Positions 23,466 through 32,015 are shown, counted from the first letter of the stretch. The stretch: DNA of 64,000 nucleotides from Pararhizobium capsulatum DSM 1112 (GCF_030814475.1 NZ_JAUSVF010000001.1:4125001-4189000), one strand, 5' to 3'. Notes: a model not told the origin generated them from the sequence alone. Translations and numbers: made by a program.

Positions 23466-24596
23466 ATGACCGAAGCTTCCGCAAACAAGCCCATCCCCGT
23501 CACCGTTCTGACAGGCTATCTCGGTGCCGGAAAGACGACGCTTCTCAACCGCATCCTCTCCGAAAACCATGGTCGGAAATATGCTGTTATCGTCAATGAG
23601 TTCGGCGAGATCGGTATCGACAACGACCTCATCGTCGAGTCCGACGAAGAAATTTATGAAATGAACAACGGTTGCGTCTGCTGCACCGTGCGCGGCGACC
23701 TGATCCGGGTCGTAGAAGGCCTTATGCGCCGTCCCGGCCGCTTCGATGCCATCATCGTCGAGACCACCGGCCTTGCCGATCCGGTTCCGGTCGCCCAGAC
23801 TTTCTTCATGGATGACGACGTCCGCGCCAAGACCGAACTCGACGCTGTTGTCGCGCTGGTCGATGCCAAGCACCTGCCGCTGCGCCTCAAGGACAGCCGC
23901 GAGGCCGAAGACCAGATCGCCTTTGCCGACGTCGTGCTTCTCAACAAGACCGATCTCGTTACGCCGGAAGAACTGGCAAAGATCGAGGCAACCGTGCGCG
24001 TCATCAATCCGTCTGCCCGCATCTATCGTACCCAACGTTCTGAAATCGACCTGACGAAGGTTCTCAATCAGGGTGCCTTCAATCTCGAGCGCGCGCTGGA
24101 GAACGACCCGCACTTCCTCGATCACGATCATCACGATCATGCGTGCGGCCCGGATTGCGACCACGACCATCATCATGATCACGATCACGATCACGATCAC
24201 GATCACGATCACGATCATCACCACCATGATCACGACCACGGCCACCATCATGATGCGCCCTCGGCGATCCATGACGTGACGGTGCAGTCTGTCTCATTGC
24301 GCGGTGGTGAGATGAATCCCGACCGCTTCTTCCCCTGGATCCAGAAGATCACCCAGACGGAAGGCCCGAACATCCTGCGCCTCAAGGGCATTATTGCGTT
24401 TCAGGGCGACGAGGAGCGCTACGTCGTGCAGGGCGTGCACATGATCATCGAAGGCGACCACCAGCGTCCGTGGAAGGACGGCGAGAAGCGTGAAAGCCGC
24501 CTCGTCTTCATCGGCCGCGATCTGGATCGTGAAAAGCTGGAACGCACGTTCAAGGCCTGCGAGGCCACCGTTGCCCGCGAGGCGCAGCCGAACTGA
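23466..24596 (+). CDS. CobW/COG0523-family GTPase with His-rich metal loop
   Basis: 376-residue G3E GTPase. Walker A is GYLGAGKTTLLNRIL (about residues 17-31), the metal-binding CxCC is in NNGCVCCTVRGD, and NKTD gives guanine specificity. Residues about 217-262 are an extreme His/Asp run that can bind zinc or other divalent metal. The C-terminal CobW_C domain (about 275-370) is complete. COG0523 proteins act as metal chaperones or insertases, often for zinc under starvation; no Zur box is evident. The stop overlaps the next start as TGATG, so it is coupled to the WD40 gene. Confidence 0.92.
   Translation: MTEASANKPIPVTVLTGYLGAGKTTLLNRILSENHGRKYAVIVNEFGEIGIDNDLIVESDEEIYEMNNGCVCCTVRGDLIRVVEGLMRRPGRFDAIIVETTGLADPVPVAQTFFMDDDVRAKTELDAVVALVDAKHLPLRLKDSREAEDQIAFADVVLLNKTDLVTPEELAKIEATVRVINPSARIYRTQRSEIDLTKVLNQGAFNLERALENDPHFLDHDHHDHACGPDCDHDHHHDHDHDHDHDHDHDHHHHDHDHGHHHDAPSAIHDVTVQSVSLRGGEMNPDRFFPWIQKITQTEGPNILRLKGIIAFQGDEERYVVQGVHMIIEGDHQRPWKDGEKRESRLVFIGRDLDREKLERTFKACEATVAREAQPN
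24177..24212 (+). repeat. in-frame GATCAC hexanucleotide repeat
   Basis: Six perfect tandem GATCAC units, flanked by near-copies, encode alternating Asp-His inside the GTPase metal loop. Unit gain or loss would keep frame and change the number of metal ligands. Confidence 0.9.
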
Positions 24597-25585
24597 TGCC
24601 AACTGTCGCCCCTCTCGATCTCGAAGGTCACGTCGTCGGCGTGACCTATCTCAACAATATCCCGTTCTTTGCGGAAGCTTCCGGCCTCATCCATCGGCTT
24701 GATCACGGACACAAGACATCGCAAGCCCATGAGGGCCTGCTGTGCGCGGTCCATGATGCCGCCAGCGATACGCTCCTGACCGGCGGCGAGGACGGACGGG
24801 TCGTGCGCTCCGCCGCTGATGGTACGCTCACAGAGATTGCCAGCGTCCCTCGCAAATGGATCGCGCAGGTCGCCGCCGGCCCTCAAGGCTCGGTCGGCTA
24901 TGCCTATGGCAAGACCGCGCATGTGCGGCTGGCTGACGGCACGACCAAGGATTTCACCGAGGAACGCACGGTCGAGGGCATTGCCTTTGCACCCAAGGGC
25001 ATGCGCGTCGCGCTGGCCCGGTACAACGGGGTGACGCTCCATTGGGTGGCAACGGCAGGCAAGCCCGTAGATCTCGAATGGAAAGGCGCCCATACGGGCG
25101 TGACCTTCTCGCCCGATGGCCGTTTTCTCGTGACCACCATGCAGGAAAACGCCCTTCATGGTTGGAAGCTCGACACAAAACCGGGTGCCGAAACCCGGCA
25201 TATGCGCATGACCGGCTATCCTGCCAAGGTAAAGTCCATTTCCTGGTCCGCCAAGGGCAAATGGCTCGCCTCTTCCGGCGCACCCGCCGCCATCATCTGG
25301 CCCTTCCAGGCGAAGGAAGGCCCGATGGGCAAGGCACCGCTGGAGCTTGGCACGCGCGCCAACATCATGGTCACACAGGTGTGCTGCCATCCGGTGGAAG
25401 AGATTGCCGCAATCGGCTTTGCCGACGGCATGATCCTCGTCGTCCGCTTTGCCGACAGCAAGGAAGTGCTGCTTCGCCGTCCCGGCAAGGGCGCAATATC
25501 ATCCATGGCTTGGAGCCGCGATGGTCGCCATCTTGCCTTCGGCAGCGAAGCCGGAGACTGCGGCGTCGTCGATATCGCCGGCTGA
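24596..25585 (+). CDS. WD40-repeat protein
   Basis: 329-residue protein with repeated WD40-like blades, for example GLLCAVHDAASDTLLTGGED, HTGVTFSPDGRFLVTT and SISWSAKGKWLASSG, predicted to form a seven-bladed propeller. No signal peptide is present, so it is probably cytoplasmic. The ATG overlaps the stop of the CobW-type GTPase by one base, strongly implying shared function. Such propellers are protein-interaction platforms, so it may present a metalloprotein client to the GTPase; this is inference. Confidence 0.85.
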   Translation: MPTVAPLDLEGHVVGVTYLNNIPFFAEASGLIHRLDHGHKTSQAHEGLLCAVHDAASDTLLTGGEDGRVVRSAADGTLTEIASVPRKWIAQVAAGPQGSVGYAYGKTAHVRLADGTTKDFTEERTVEGIAFAPKGMRVALARYNGVTLHWVATAGKPVDLEWKGAHTGVTFSPDGRFLVTTMQENALHGWKLDTKPGAETRHMRMTGYPAKVKSISWSAKGKWLASSGAPAAIIWPFQAKEGPMGKAPLELGTRANIMVTQVCCHPVEEIAAIGFADGMILVVRFADSKEVLLRRPGKGAISSMAWSRDGRHLAFGSEAGDCGVVDIAG

Positions 25586-25598
25586 CATCTCCACACGA

Positions 25599-25632
25599 TA
25601 AAAAGCTGGCCCGCGATGCAGCGGGCCGGCTT
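25599..25632 (-). terminator. Rho-independent terminator for the Glyoxalase_8-type gene
   Basis: On the minus strand AAGCCGGCCCGC pairs with GCGGGCCAGCTT (one G-U) across a 6-base loop and is followed by a T run. It sits three bases beyond the minus-strand gene stop; it also faces the end of the convergent WD40 gene. Confidence 0.85.
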
Positions 25633-25634
25633 GC

Positions 25635-26084
25635 TCACCAGAAAAGCTCTACCTGCGGCCGGCCGTTCGAGGTCTTTTCGACCGTCCTGCCCGTCTCGTC
25701 GATCGTACAATTTACGCGCTGTCGAAACGCCGAAAAACTCTCGAAGGTGACGACATCGACAGGCTCGGCGAAATGCAGGGTCAAACGATAGCGAGCCGGT
25801 TGCGAACCCATGGCCTGAACGCCCAGGATTTCCGCCTCGAACGGTTGTCCGAGATAAAGCCCCTTCACTTTCGAACCGAGCATCCAGGGATTGAGCGGCG
25901 GTCGGTTGCCAGCGGCGGCATGCAGCGTATTCCAGTCGCGAAAACCATATTGGCTGGCAATCAGCTCTAGCGCCTTGGCGTGATTGATCTCTTGCCCCTG
26001 GCTCGTGAGCGCGGCGCGCAGGCGTTTGGCTTGCTCTTTCAAGCCCTCAAGGGAAGGTAGCGGTACGCTTGATGCAGTACCCAT
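25635..26084 (-). CDS. Glyoxalase_8-domain-type small protein
   Basis: 149-residue protein starting MGTASSVPLPSLEGLK. The block LKEQAKRLRAALTSQG then HAKALELIASQYGFRDWNTLHA matches proteins labelled as glyoxalase superfamily (Glyoxalase_8) in rhizobia. The second half (LGQPFEAEILGV... VVTFESFSAFRQRVNCTIDETG) is a small beta-rich domain. GGAG before ATG 26084 decides the start. Enzyme activity is not demonstrated for this group, and the name is a domain label only. Confidence 0.75.
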   Translation of the reverse strand: MGTASSVPLPSLEGLKEQAKRLRAALTSQGQEINHAKALELIASQYGFRDWNTLHAAAGNRPPLNPWMLGSKVKGLYLGQPFEAEILGVQAMGSQPARYRLTLHFAEPVDVVTFESFSAFRQRVNCTIDETGRTVEKTSNGRPQVELFW

Positions 26085-26279
26085 GACAGGTCTCCTCATC
26101 GACATGCTCTCATATGGAGGGGTCCGCATTGCCACCGGGTCGCACGCCATGAAAATGGATGACCGCGTCGAAATCTGAGAGCTTCACCTTGGCTTTCGCC
26201 AGCGGACGGCCGGGGCTCCTACCCGTTGGCCTTGCCTCTATGGCAATCCAAGCCGCCTGTCAATTCGGCGTCGTCAGCA

Positions 26280-26432
26280 GGGTTGAACACCAAAAAAGAC
26301 GGCGCCTGGAAATTCCGACACCGCCCCGACGAATACCGCAGGGAGCAGACGACGCCTCTTGCCGCTCTCACCACCGGACAGGATGTTGTGACAACGCCGA
26401 CATCACCCGAACATCAATGGATGTTCGGGTGA
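26280..26432 (+). CDS. possible small protein, unrecognised
   Basis: A short frame starting at TTG 26280 (or TTG 26226) reads MNTKKDGAWKFRHRPDEYR and ends QWMFG, about 50 residues. The sequence looks protein-like (charged, few rare codons) but the Shine-Dalgarno (AGCAGGG) is too close to the start, and I do not recognise a family. Its stop codon falls inside the 3' arm of the hairpin at 26401. It is the only candidate gene in the 389-bp gap. Confidence 0.25.
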   Translation, partial: GLNTKKDGAWKFRHRPDEYRREQTTPLAALTTGQDVVTTPTSPEHQWMFG

Positions 26433-26434
26433 TG
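26401..26434. repeat. 14-bp perfect inverted repeat
   Basis: CATCACCCGAACAT and its exact reverse complement are separated by CAATGG. No T run follows on either strand, so it is not a standard terminator. It lies between two minus-strand genes (GNAT upstream, Glyoxalase_8-type downstream), about 40 bases past the GNAT stop. Confidence 0.8.
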
Positions 26435-26473
26435 TAAAAGACCGCTGATATTCAGGGGTGAAAGGTAGCGAAA

Positions 26474-27064
26474 TCACGCAGCCTTGCGCAGCGACGGGCG
26501 GGCAAGTTTTCGGCCGCTCGGGGTCAGTAGACCAACCGCTCCATCGAGCCAGCCCGCCTTCAGGTCGAGACCGAGAAACCGGGTGCGCTCGAACGGGCCA
26601 GGCATGACAAGGTGCTTTGTCTTTTCGGCAAAGAAGCCGAAGCGCTCATAATAGGGCGCATCGCCGACGAGCAGGATGGCGCCATGGCCGCGCCTCTTGG
26701 CTTCCGCGATCGCCGCACGCATGAGCGCGCCACCAATGCCCTGGCCTTCATGCGCGCCATTAACGGCGAGCGGGCCGAGCAAAAGCGCCGGCACGGAGCT
26801 ACCGTCGCGATCGACGCCGGCTTCAACACTCCAAAGCCGAACGGTACCGATGACATGGCCATCGGCATCGCGAGCAACCAGTGCCAGGCCTTCTGCTGGA
26901 ACACGACCGCGACGCAGCGCTTCCGACGACTTGCGACGGCGGTTCGGACCCATGGCGCGGTCCAGCAGGTTTTCACGCGCGACGACGTCGCCCGGGTTTT
27001 CCTGGTCGATGGTGAAGGTATTCTGCGCAAAGAAGGCGCGGACAGAATCAAGAACAGCGGCCAT
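26474..27064 (-). CDS. GNAT-family N-acetyltransferase
   Basis: 196-residue acetyltransferase of the YhbS-like GNAT type. The acetyl-CoA-binding motif A is LGPLAVNGAHEGQGIGGALM, followed by the helix AAIAEAKRRGH and the PYYERFGF strand-turn. The acceptor substrate cannot be predicted. The C-terminal tail (SGRKLARPSLRKAA) is basic. It is a single gene facing away from the ornithine decarboxylase terminator region. Confidence 0.88.
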   Translation of the reverse strand: MAAVLDSVRAFFAQNTFTIDQENPGDVVARENLLDRAMGPNRRRKSSEALRRGRVPAEGLALVARDADGHVIGTVRLWSVEAGVDRDGSSVPALLLGPLAVNGAHEGQGIGGALMRAAIAEAKRRGHGAILLVGDAPYYERFGFFAEKTKHLVMPGPFERTRFLGLDLKAGWLDGAVGLLTPSGRKLARPSLRKAA

Positions 27065-27156
27065 CTTGGCCTCCGAAACTCAAAACCGTTTCAGACGGTA
27101 TCGAATGGGAATTGTGAAGGTGCGGCTCCCGCCTGTAGCACGGGAGCCACGAAAGA

Positions 27157-28290
27157 TCAGATCACGTAAGACCTCAGGGGCTCAAAGCCGTTAAAGGCGA
27201 CGGCCGAGTAGGTGGTCGTGTAGGCACCTGTGCCCTCGATCAGAACTTCGTCGCCGATCGAAAGCGAGAGCGGCAGCGGATACATGTTCTTTTCGTACAT
27301 GACATCGGCCGAATCGCAGGTCGGGCCGGCGAGCACGCAAGGCTCCATTTCGCCACCGTCATGGGCGGTGCGGATCGGGTAGCGGATCGCTTCGTCCATG
27401 GTCTCGGCGAGACCGCCGAACTTGCCGATGTCGAGGAACACCCAGCGATGCGCGTCATTGTCCGACTTGCGCGAGATCAGCACGACTTCCGTCTTGATCA
27501 CGCCGGCATTGCCGACCATGCCGCGACCCGGCTCGATGATGGTTTCCGGCAGGTTGTTGCCGAAGTGCTTGCGCAGCGACCCGTAGATCGCCTGTCCATA
27601 GGCTTCGGCAGACGGAACGTCACGCAGGTACTTGGTCGGAAAACCACCGCCCATGTTGACCATCTTGAGCTCGATGCCCTGCTTGGCAAGCGAGACGAAG
27701 ACGCGCTTTGCATCAGCAAGGGCAGCATCCCAGGCATCGACCTTGGTCATCTGCGAGCCGACATGGAACGAGACGCCATAGGAAACGAGACCAAGCTGAT
27801 GGGCGTAGACGAGAACGTCGACGGCCATCTGCGGAACGCAGCCGAACTTGCGCGACAGCGGCCATTCGGCACCTTCGCCATCGGTCAGGACGCGGCAGAA
27901 CACGCGAGCACCGGGCGCCGCGCGGGAGATCTTTTCGACTTCCTCGTGGCTATCAACCGCGAAAAGCGACACGCCCAGCGCATGAGCACGGGCAATATCG
28001 CGTTCCTTCTTGATGGTGTTACCAAAAGAGATGCGGCGGGCGGTCGCGCCGGCATCGAGCGCCATTTCGATTTCAGCGACGGACGCGCAATCGAAGTTGG
28101 AACCCATGCTGGCGAGAAGGCGCAGGATATCCGGCGCCGGGTTTGCCTTGACGGCATAATAGATCGCGCTGTCCGGCATCGCATGACGGAACGCCTTGAA
28201 ATTATCGCTGACGACATCAAGGTCGACCACGAGGCACGGGCCTTCGGGACGTCGGGTGTTCAGGAAGTCGGAGATGCGTGCAGTCATCAT
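27157..28290 (-). CDS. odc: ornithine/lysine decarboxylase, group IV (PLP)
   Basis: 377-residue fold-type III PLP decarboxylase, making putrescine from ornithine (and possibly cadaverine from lysine). The Schiff-base Lys is in YYAVKANPAP near residue 48; HVGSQ, GGGFPTKYL, EPGRGMVGNAG (phosphate binding) and the active-site Cys in GPTCDSADV are present. Length and motifs match the Rhizobiaceae enzyme. GGGGA lies before the ATGATG start; either ATG may be used. It has a long structured leader, so expression is probably controlled at RNA level by polyamine or ornithine. Confidence 0.93.
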   Translation of the reverse strand: MMTARISDFLNTRRPEGPCLVVDLDVVSDNFKAFRHAMPDSAIYYAVKANPAPDILRLLASMGSNFDCASVAEIEMALDAGATARRISFGNTIKKERDIARAHALGVSLFAVDSHEEVEKISRAAPGARVFCRVLTDGEGAEWPLSRKFGCVPQMAVDVLVYAHQLGLVSYGVSFHVGSQMTKVDAWDAALADAKRVFVSLAKQGIELKMVNMGGGFPTKYLRDVPSAEAYGQAIYGSLRKHFGNNLPETIIEPGRGMVGNAGVIKTEVVLISRKSDNDAHRWVFLDIGKFGGLAETMDEAIRYPIRTAHDGGEMEPCVLAGPTCDSADVMYEKNMYPLPLSLSIGDEVLIEGTGAYTTTYSAVAFNGFEPLRSYVI

Positions 28291-28720
28291 AGTGGTATTC
28301 CCCATATTCCATAGGCTCCGGAAACCCGGAGGACAAAGGGCATACGAGTGCACGTACAGGTACCAGCCGGTGGAGACCCCGGAACCATGACATGCGCTCG
28401 TACAGCGCGGATAATGGACCAACGCTCTGCCAGGAGCTTTGATCCGCTTTGTCTGCCATTGATTGGAAGGAGAACCCTACCGCACTTCCGGCAATGAAGG
28501 TGTGCCTCTAAGTAACCCCGGCTGATGGAAAGCCGGCAGAGAACAAAAAGGCCCGCACCGTCGTTGCTTCAAGATGTCCTCGCTCGTCCGGTTGGCCGGA
28601 GAAACGACTGGAGGGGTTAATTCCAGGTACCTTACCGATGATCTCACCTTAGGGAAATTTCCCAGTTCGAGGGTCGGCGGACACCCACAGGCACGTGCGA
28701 CTTTGGGCAAAGGGGAAATA
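28291..28720 (-). promoter_or_regulatory. structured leader of odc, probable speF RNA element
   Basis: About 430 bases precede odc without a normal gene. Established knowledge: alphaproteobacterial group IV ornithine decarboxylase genes carry a conserved 5' element, the speF motif (Rfam RF00518). The position and gene fit. Visible hairpins include CCGGCT/AGCCGG (28518-28536) and CTCCGG/CCGGAG (28316-28331), the latter only 25 bases before the start codon. A promoter may be CTTGATT with TTATTT 17 bases on, near 28715-28745 (minus). I assign the family by context and have not aligned it to the consensus. Confidence 0.7.
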
Positions 28721-29016
28721 AGAAAAAAAAGTGTCGTAATCAAGAGATTTTTGTAGGGGTAGTATATTTTTTCAGATGAAACGGGTCGCCGTCTTTCGTT
28801 CATTTTTACTGAACGATCGCCTTGACGACAGAGCCCCAACCAACCTACTGTTTTCTAATGCATTTCCTTGCGGGCACCTGGAGCCGGCCGGGACGCCTCA
28901 TCAATCACGGTGAGCCAGATTTTTTTATCGGCTTTTTGAAAAATTGCGCTTGAAACGGCCGGCAGTCGAACCAGATCGTGCCAATACGTCATGAGCACGG
29001 GAGACAGGAGAGCTGA

Positions 29017-29910
29017 ATGGATACCTTGACCCGAATTCGTGCCTTTATCGACGTCGTCGACGCCGAAGGTTTCTCCGCCGCCGCACGTAAGGTGGGACGC
29101 TCCAAGGCGCTTCTCTCCAAATATGTGCGAGAGTTGGAAGACGAGCTCGGCGCGCTGCTGCTCAACCGCACCACGAGGCAGTTTTCCCTTACGGAAGCCG
29201 GCCATACCTATTATCGCACGGCCTCGGAAATCCTGAAGGAGATCGACAATCTCGCCGATCTTGTCAGGGCCGGCAATTCCGACCTCAAGGGCAAGCTGAG
29301 GATTACCGCGCCTCGAACCTTCGTCGATGCCGAGATCGGCCAGTCGCTGATCGACTTCGGCAAGGCCCACCCTGAACTCTCGCTTGAAATCGTGTCGGAC
29401 GACCGCTTCGTCGATCTTGTCGAAGAGGGTTTCGACGTCGCCATCCGGATCACCAAGCTCGAGGACTCTGCCCTCATTGCCCGCAAACTCGCCGATTTCC
29501 ACCTGAAGATCTGCGCTTCGCCGCGCTTTCTCGCGATCACCGGACCGATCGTGCACCCGTCCGAACTGTCGAAAATCGCCTGCGTCATCGACACCAACGG
29601 CCGCTCCTACAGCAACTGGCGTTTCATCGACAAGGACGGCACGAGCTTCAGCGTGCCGGTCAGCGGACCGATCGAGGTCAACAGCCCGCTCGCAGCCGTT
29701 CGCGCCGCCGAATCCGGCATGGGCATCGCTTCCGTGCCGGAGTTCATCGCGCGACCAAAGATTGCCGCCGGCACTCTGGTGTCACTGTTCGAGGATTACC
29801 TGCCGACCGACCGCGGCATCTACGCGATCTATCCTCACCGCCGCTATCTGCCGACCAAGGTACGCACGCTTGTCGACTTCCTGACGGCGTGGTTCAAGAA
29901 GAACAGCTAG
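29017..29910 (+). CDS. LysR-family transcriptional regulator
   Basis: 297-residue LysR-type regulator. The N-terminal winged helix-turn-helix covers about residues 1-60 (FIDVVDAEGFSAAARKVGRS, then LSKYVRELEDELGALLLNRT), and residues 90-290 form the co-inducer domain. It belongs to the branch similar to DsdC/AaeR-like single regulators, with no divergent LysR target; the gene behind it is on the opposite strand and far away (odc leader). Target genes cannot be assigned from position. Confidence 0.9.
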   Translation: MDTLTRIRAFIDVVDAEGFSAAARKVGRSKALLSKYVRELEDELGALLLNRTTRQFSLTEAGHTYYRTASEILKEIDNLADLVRAGNSDLKGKLRITAPRTFVDAEIGQSLIDFGKAHPELSLEIVSDDRFVDLVEEGFDVAIRITKLEDSALIARKLADFHLKICASPRFLAITGPIVHPSELSKIACVIDTNGRSYSNWRFIDKDGTSFSVPVSGPIEVNSPLAAVRAAESGMGIASVPEFIARPKIAAGTLVSLFEDYLPTDRGIYAIYPHRRYLPTKVRTLVDFLTAWFKKNS

Positions 29911-30029
29911 CCTTATAAGGGCGTGACGAGGCGCCGCACCGCCCAGTCCCAATTCTGTCCCAATTGAAACGCATTGCAGCGAGAACGACATCCGTGTCGC
30001 CCTGCACCAGCCCAGGCAAGGGAAGCTTC

Positions 30030-30671
30030 ATGAAACGCATATCCGCTGTTCTCGCCCTCGCCGCCATCATGGCGCCGTCGATGGCTCTTGCGCATCCCCA
30101 TATCTTTGCGGAAGCGCGTCTGGAGATCGTTTCGGACGACAAACAAGAAATTTCGGAACTGCGCAACGTCTGGCGGTTCGATGAACTGTTTTCGGCAAGC
30201 GTGGTCATGGATTTCGACAAGAACTCCAATGCTGAGCTCGACCCGGACGAGTTGCAGGAGATCGGCCAGACAGTTTTGGATTCCCTGCAGGAATACAATT
30301 ATTACACGACGATCTTCGACAACGGCAAAACCGTGAAGGTCAACAAGCCGGAAAGCATGGTCGCGGACTACAAGGATGGCCAGTTGCTGCTGATGTTTGC
30401 CGTCAAGCCATCGGAAACCATGCCGCTCAAGGGCAAGCTCTCCTTCGGCGTCTATGATCCCACCATGTACACCGCGATCGACTTCCCGACGGACGGGGAC
30501 CTTGCGCCGATCGGCGATCAGATCAACGCTTGCGAACACAAGGTCATCCGCCCTGATCCCGACGAAGTGCTGGCGGAAAACAAATCCAGCCTCACGGATG
30601 CGTTCTTCAACGATCCAACGGGGACCGATATGTCGAAGATGTTCGCGACCAGGATCGAGTTCACATGCTGA
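30030..30671 (+). CDS. DUF1007 periplasmic protein, NicO partner
   Basis: 213-residue exported protein. A signal peptide (residues 1-21, ending SMALA) precedes HPHIFAEARLEI, the start typical of DUF1007. Family members are almost always next to a NicO-type nickel/cobalt exporter and are thought to act with it in the periplasm. An EF-hand-like stretch DFDKNSNAELDPDEL lies near residue 60. The reading frame overlaps the next gene by 7 bp, so the two are coupled. Confidence 0.88.
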   Translation: MKRISAVLALAAIMAPSMALAHPHIFAEARLEIVSDDKQEISELRNVWRFDELFSASVVMDFDKNSNAELDPDELQEIGQTVLDSLQEYNYYTTIFDNGKTVKVNKPESMVADYKDGQLLLMFAVKPSETMPLKGKLSFGVYDPTMYTAIDFPTDGDLAPIGDQINACEHKVIRPDPDEVLAENKSSLTDAFFNDPTGTDMSKMFATRIEFTC

Positions 30672-31666
30672 TTGCGAAAAAACCGATCACCATTGCTCTT
30701 GCAGGCTTTGGCTTGGCTATCATCTGCGTGAACCTCGCCCACGCCCAGTCGCCGCTCGGCATCGGTACGGCGGAACCATCCTTCAATACGTCAGGCCTGT
30801 TCGGCGGCTTCTTTGCCTGGATCAACCGCGAGCAGCAGGGTTTCTACCAAACACTGACATCCGCGCTGAAAGGCATGCGCGACAATCCGTGGCAGCTCTG
30901 GTCGCTGATCGGGCTGTCCTTTGCTTATGGCGTCTTCCATGCCGCTGGCCCCGGCCACGGCAAGGCTGTGATCTCGTCCTACATGATCGCCAATGAAACC
31001 GAACTGAAACGCGGCGTTGTCCTGTCCTTCCTGTCCTCGGTCCTGCAAGGACTTGTCGCCATCCTCCTCGTCGGTGCGGCCTATCTGGTGTTGCGCGGCT
31101 CGTCGATCTCGATGACGCAGGCAACACAATTCCTCGAAACCACGAGCTACGCGCTGATTGCAGCTTTCGGCGGCTGGCTGCTCTATCGCAAGCTGCGTAC
31201 AATGATGGTTCGCGAGCCGGTTCTTGTCCCCGCAATGGCGGGAGATCACGCGCATCACCACGACCATCACCACCATGCAGCAGGCGAGGTTTGTTCGACC
31301 TGCGGTCACGCCCATGCCCCCGATCCATCCATGCTGAAGGGGGATACATTCGACTGGCGCGAGGCGTGGTCGGCAATCGTCGCCGTTGGCTTGCGGCCCT
31401 GTTCCGGCGCTCTGATCGTGCTGAGTTTCGCGCTGCTGAACGGGCTCTATATGGGCGGCGTGCTTTCGGTCTTTGCGATGTCGATCGGAACCGCGATCAC
31501 CGTCTCCATCCTCGCCACCCTGGCCGTCACCGCCAAGGGTTTTGCCGTGCGCTACGCCAGCAATGCAGTAACCGCGACGCGGATCGGCAATGCTATCGAA
31601 ATTTTCGGGGCGCTTCTGGTTCTCGTGCTGGGACTGGTGCTGCTTGGAGCAGCCCTGCAGGCCTGA
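30665..31666 (+). CDS. NicO-family nickel/cobalt transporter
   Basis: 333-residue inner-membrane protein of the RcnA/NicO family. The family signature is FHAAGPGHGKAVISSYM (second helix region). A cytoplasmic or periplasmic loop around residues 193-220 is rich in His (GDHAHHHDHHHHAAGE) and CSTCGHAH, a metal-sensing or capture loop as in RcnA. About six to seven transmembrane helices. It overlaps DUF1007 by 7 bp. Likely exports Ni2+/Co2+ or another divalent metal. No RcnR-type regulator is adjacent. Confidence 0.9.
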   Translation: MLIAKKPITIALAGFGLAIICVNLAHAQSPLGIGTAEPSFNTSGLFGGFFAWINREQQGFYQTLTSALKGMRDNPWQLWSLIGLSFAYGVFHAAGPGHGKAVISSYMIANETELKRGVVLSFLSSVLQGLVAILLVGAAYLVLRGSSISMTQATQFLETTSYALIAAFGGWLLYRKLRTMMVREPVLVPAMAGDHAHHHDHHHHAAGEVCSTCGHAHAPDPSMLKGDTFDWREAWSAIVAVGLRPCSGALIVLSFALLNGLYMGGVLSVFAMSIGTAITVSILATLAVTAKGFAVRYASNAVTATRIGNAIEIFGALLVLVLGLVLLGAALQA

Positions 31667-31879
31667 TCAAAGCCCGCGACGACGCTGATATCGCGCTCTC
31701 AGCCAGAAGATCAGGAAAAACGCGAGAACACAGAGCGTTCCGAACGCTGCGGCAAGCCAGGGTGAAAAACCGCCGAGCCAGATCATCGCCTTCGGCAACA
31801 GGAAGAACCCTACGCCGACGACGAGCAGGATAACGGCAGCGGCAATCGCCGGTGAACGTTCCTTGCCATTGTTTTCCAT
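31667..31879 (-). CDS. small two-helix membrane protein, unknown
   Basis: 70 residues from ATG 31879 with GGAG upstream. After a short polar start (MENNGKERSP) come two hydrophobic helices (about 11-27 and 34-56), then a basic tail (RARYQRRRGL). I do not recognise a family. It is convergent with the NicO gene, ends at the very next base, and has no clear functional neighbour. Confidence 0.7.
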   Translation of the reverse strand: MENNGKERSPAIAAAVILLVVGVGFFLLPKAMIWLGGFSPWLAAAFGTLCVLAFFLIFWLRARYQRRRGL

Positions 31880-31974
31880 GACGTCGTCTCCTATCGCCCG
31901 GCGGAACAACCGCGCACGGACTTGCGGGCCTTCGCTAAAGAAAATTGCGCGCGAAAGCCAGTCGCAAACGACAA

Positions 31975-31996
31975 GCGGCCCGATTTAAAGGGCCGC
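31975..31996 (-). terminator. hairpin after DUF533 gene
   Basis: GCGGCCC and GGGCCGC form a 7-bp stem with an 8-base AT-rich loop, 20 bases beyond the DUF533 stop. Only a weak T tail on the minus strand. Confidence 0.55.
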
Positions 31997-32015
31997 TCAC
32001 CATCAATTGAAAGAA

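Noticed and set aside
23298..24272. Minus-strand frame rich in Met, Val and Ile opposite the CobW-type gene
   Set aside because: The hydrophobic run is just the reverse of the GATCAC/His-Asp repeat. No start or conserved sequence supports it.
28477..28839. 120-codon minus-strand frame in the odc leader
   Set aside because: No Shine-Dalgarno, no family similarity, and it runs through the predicted structured RNA and promoter.
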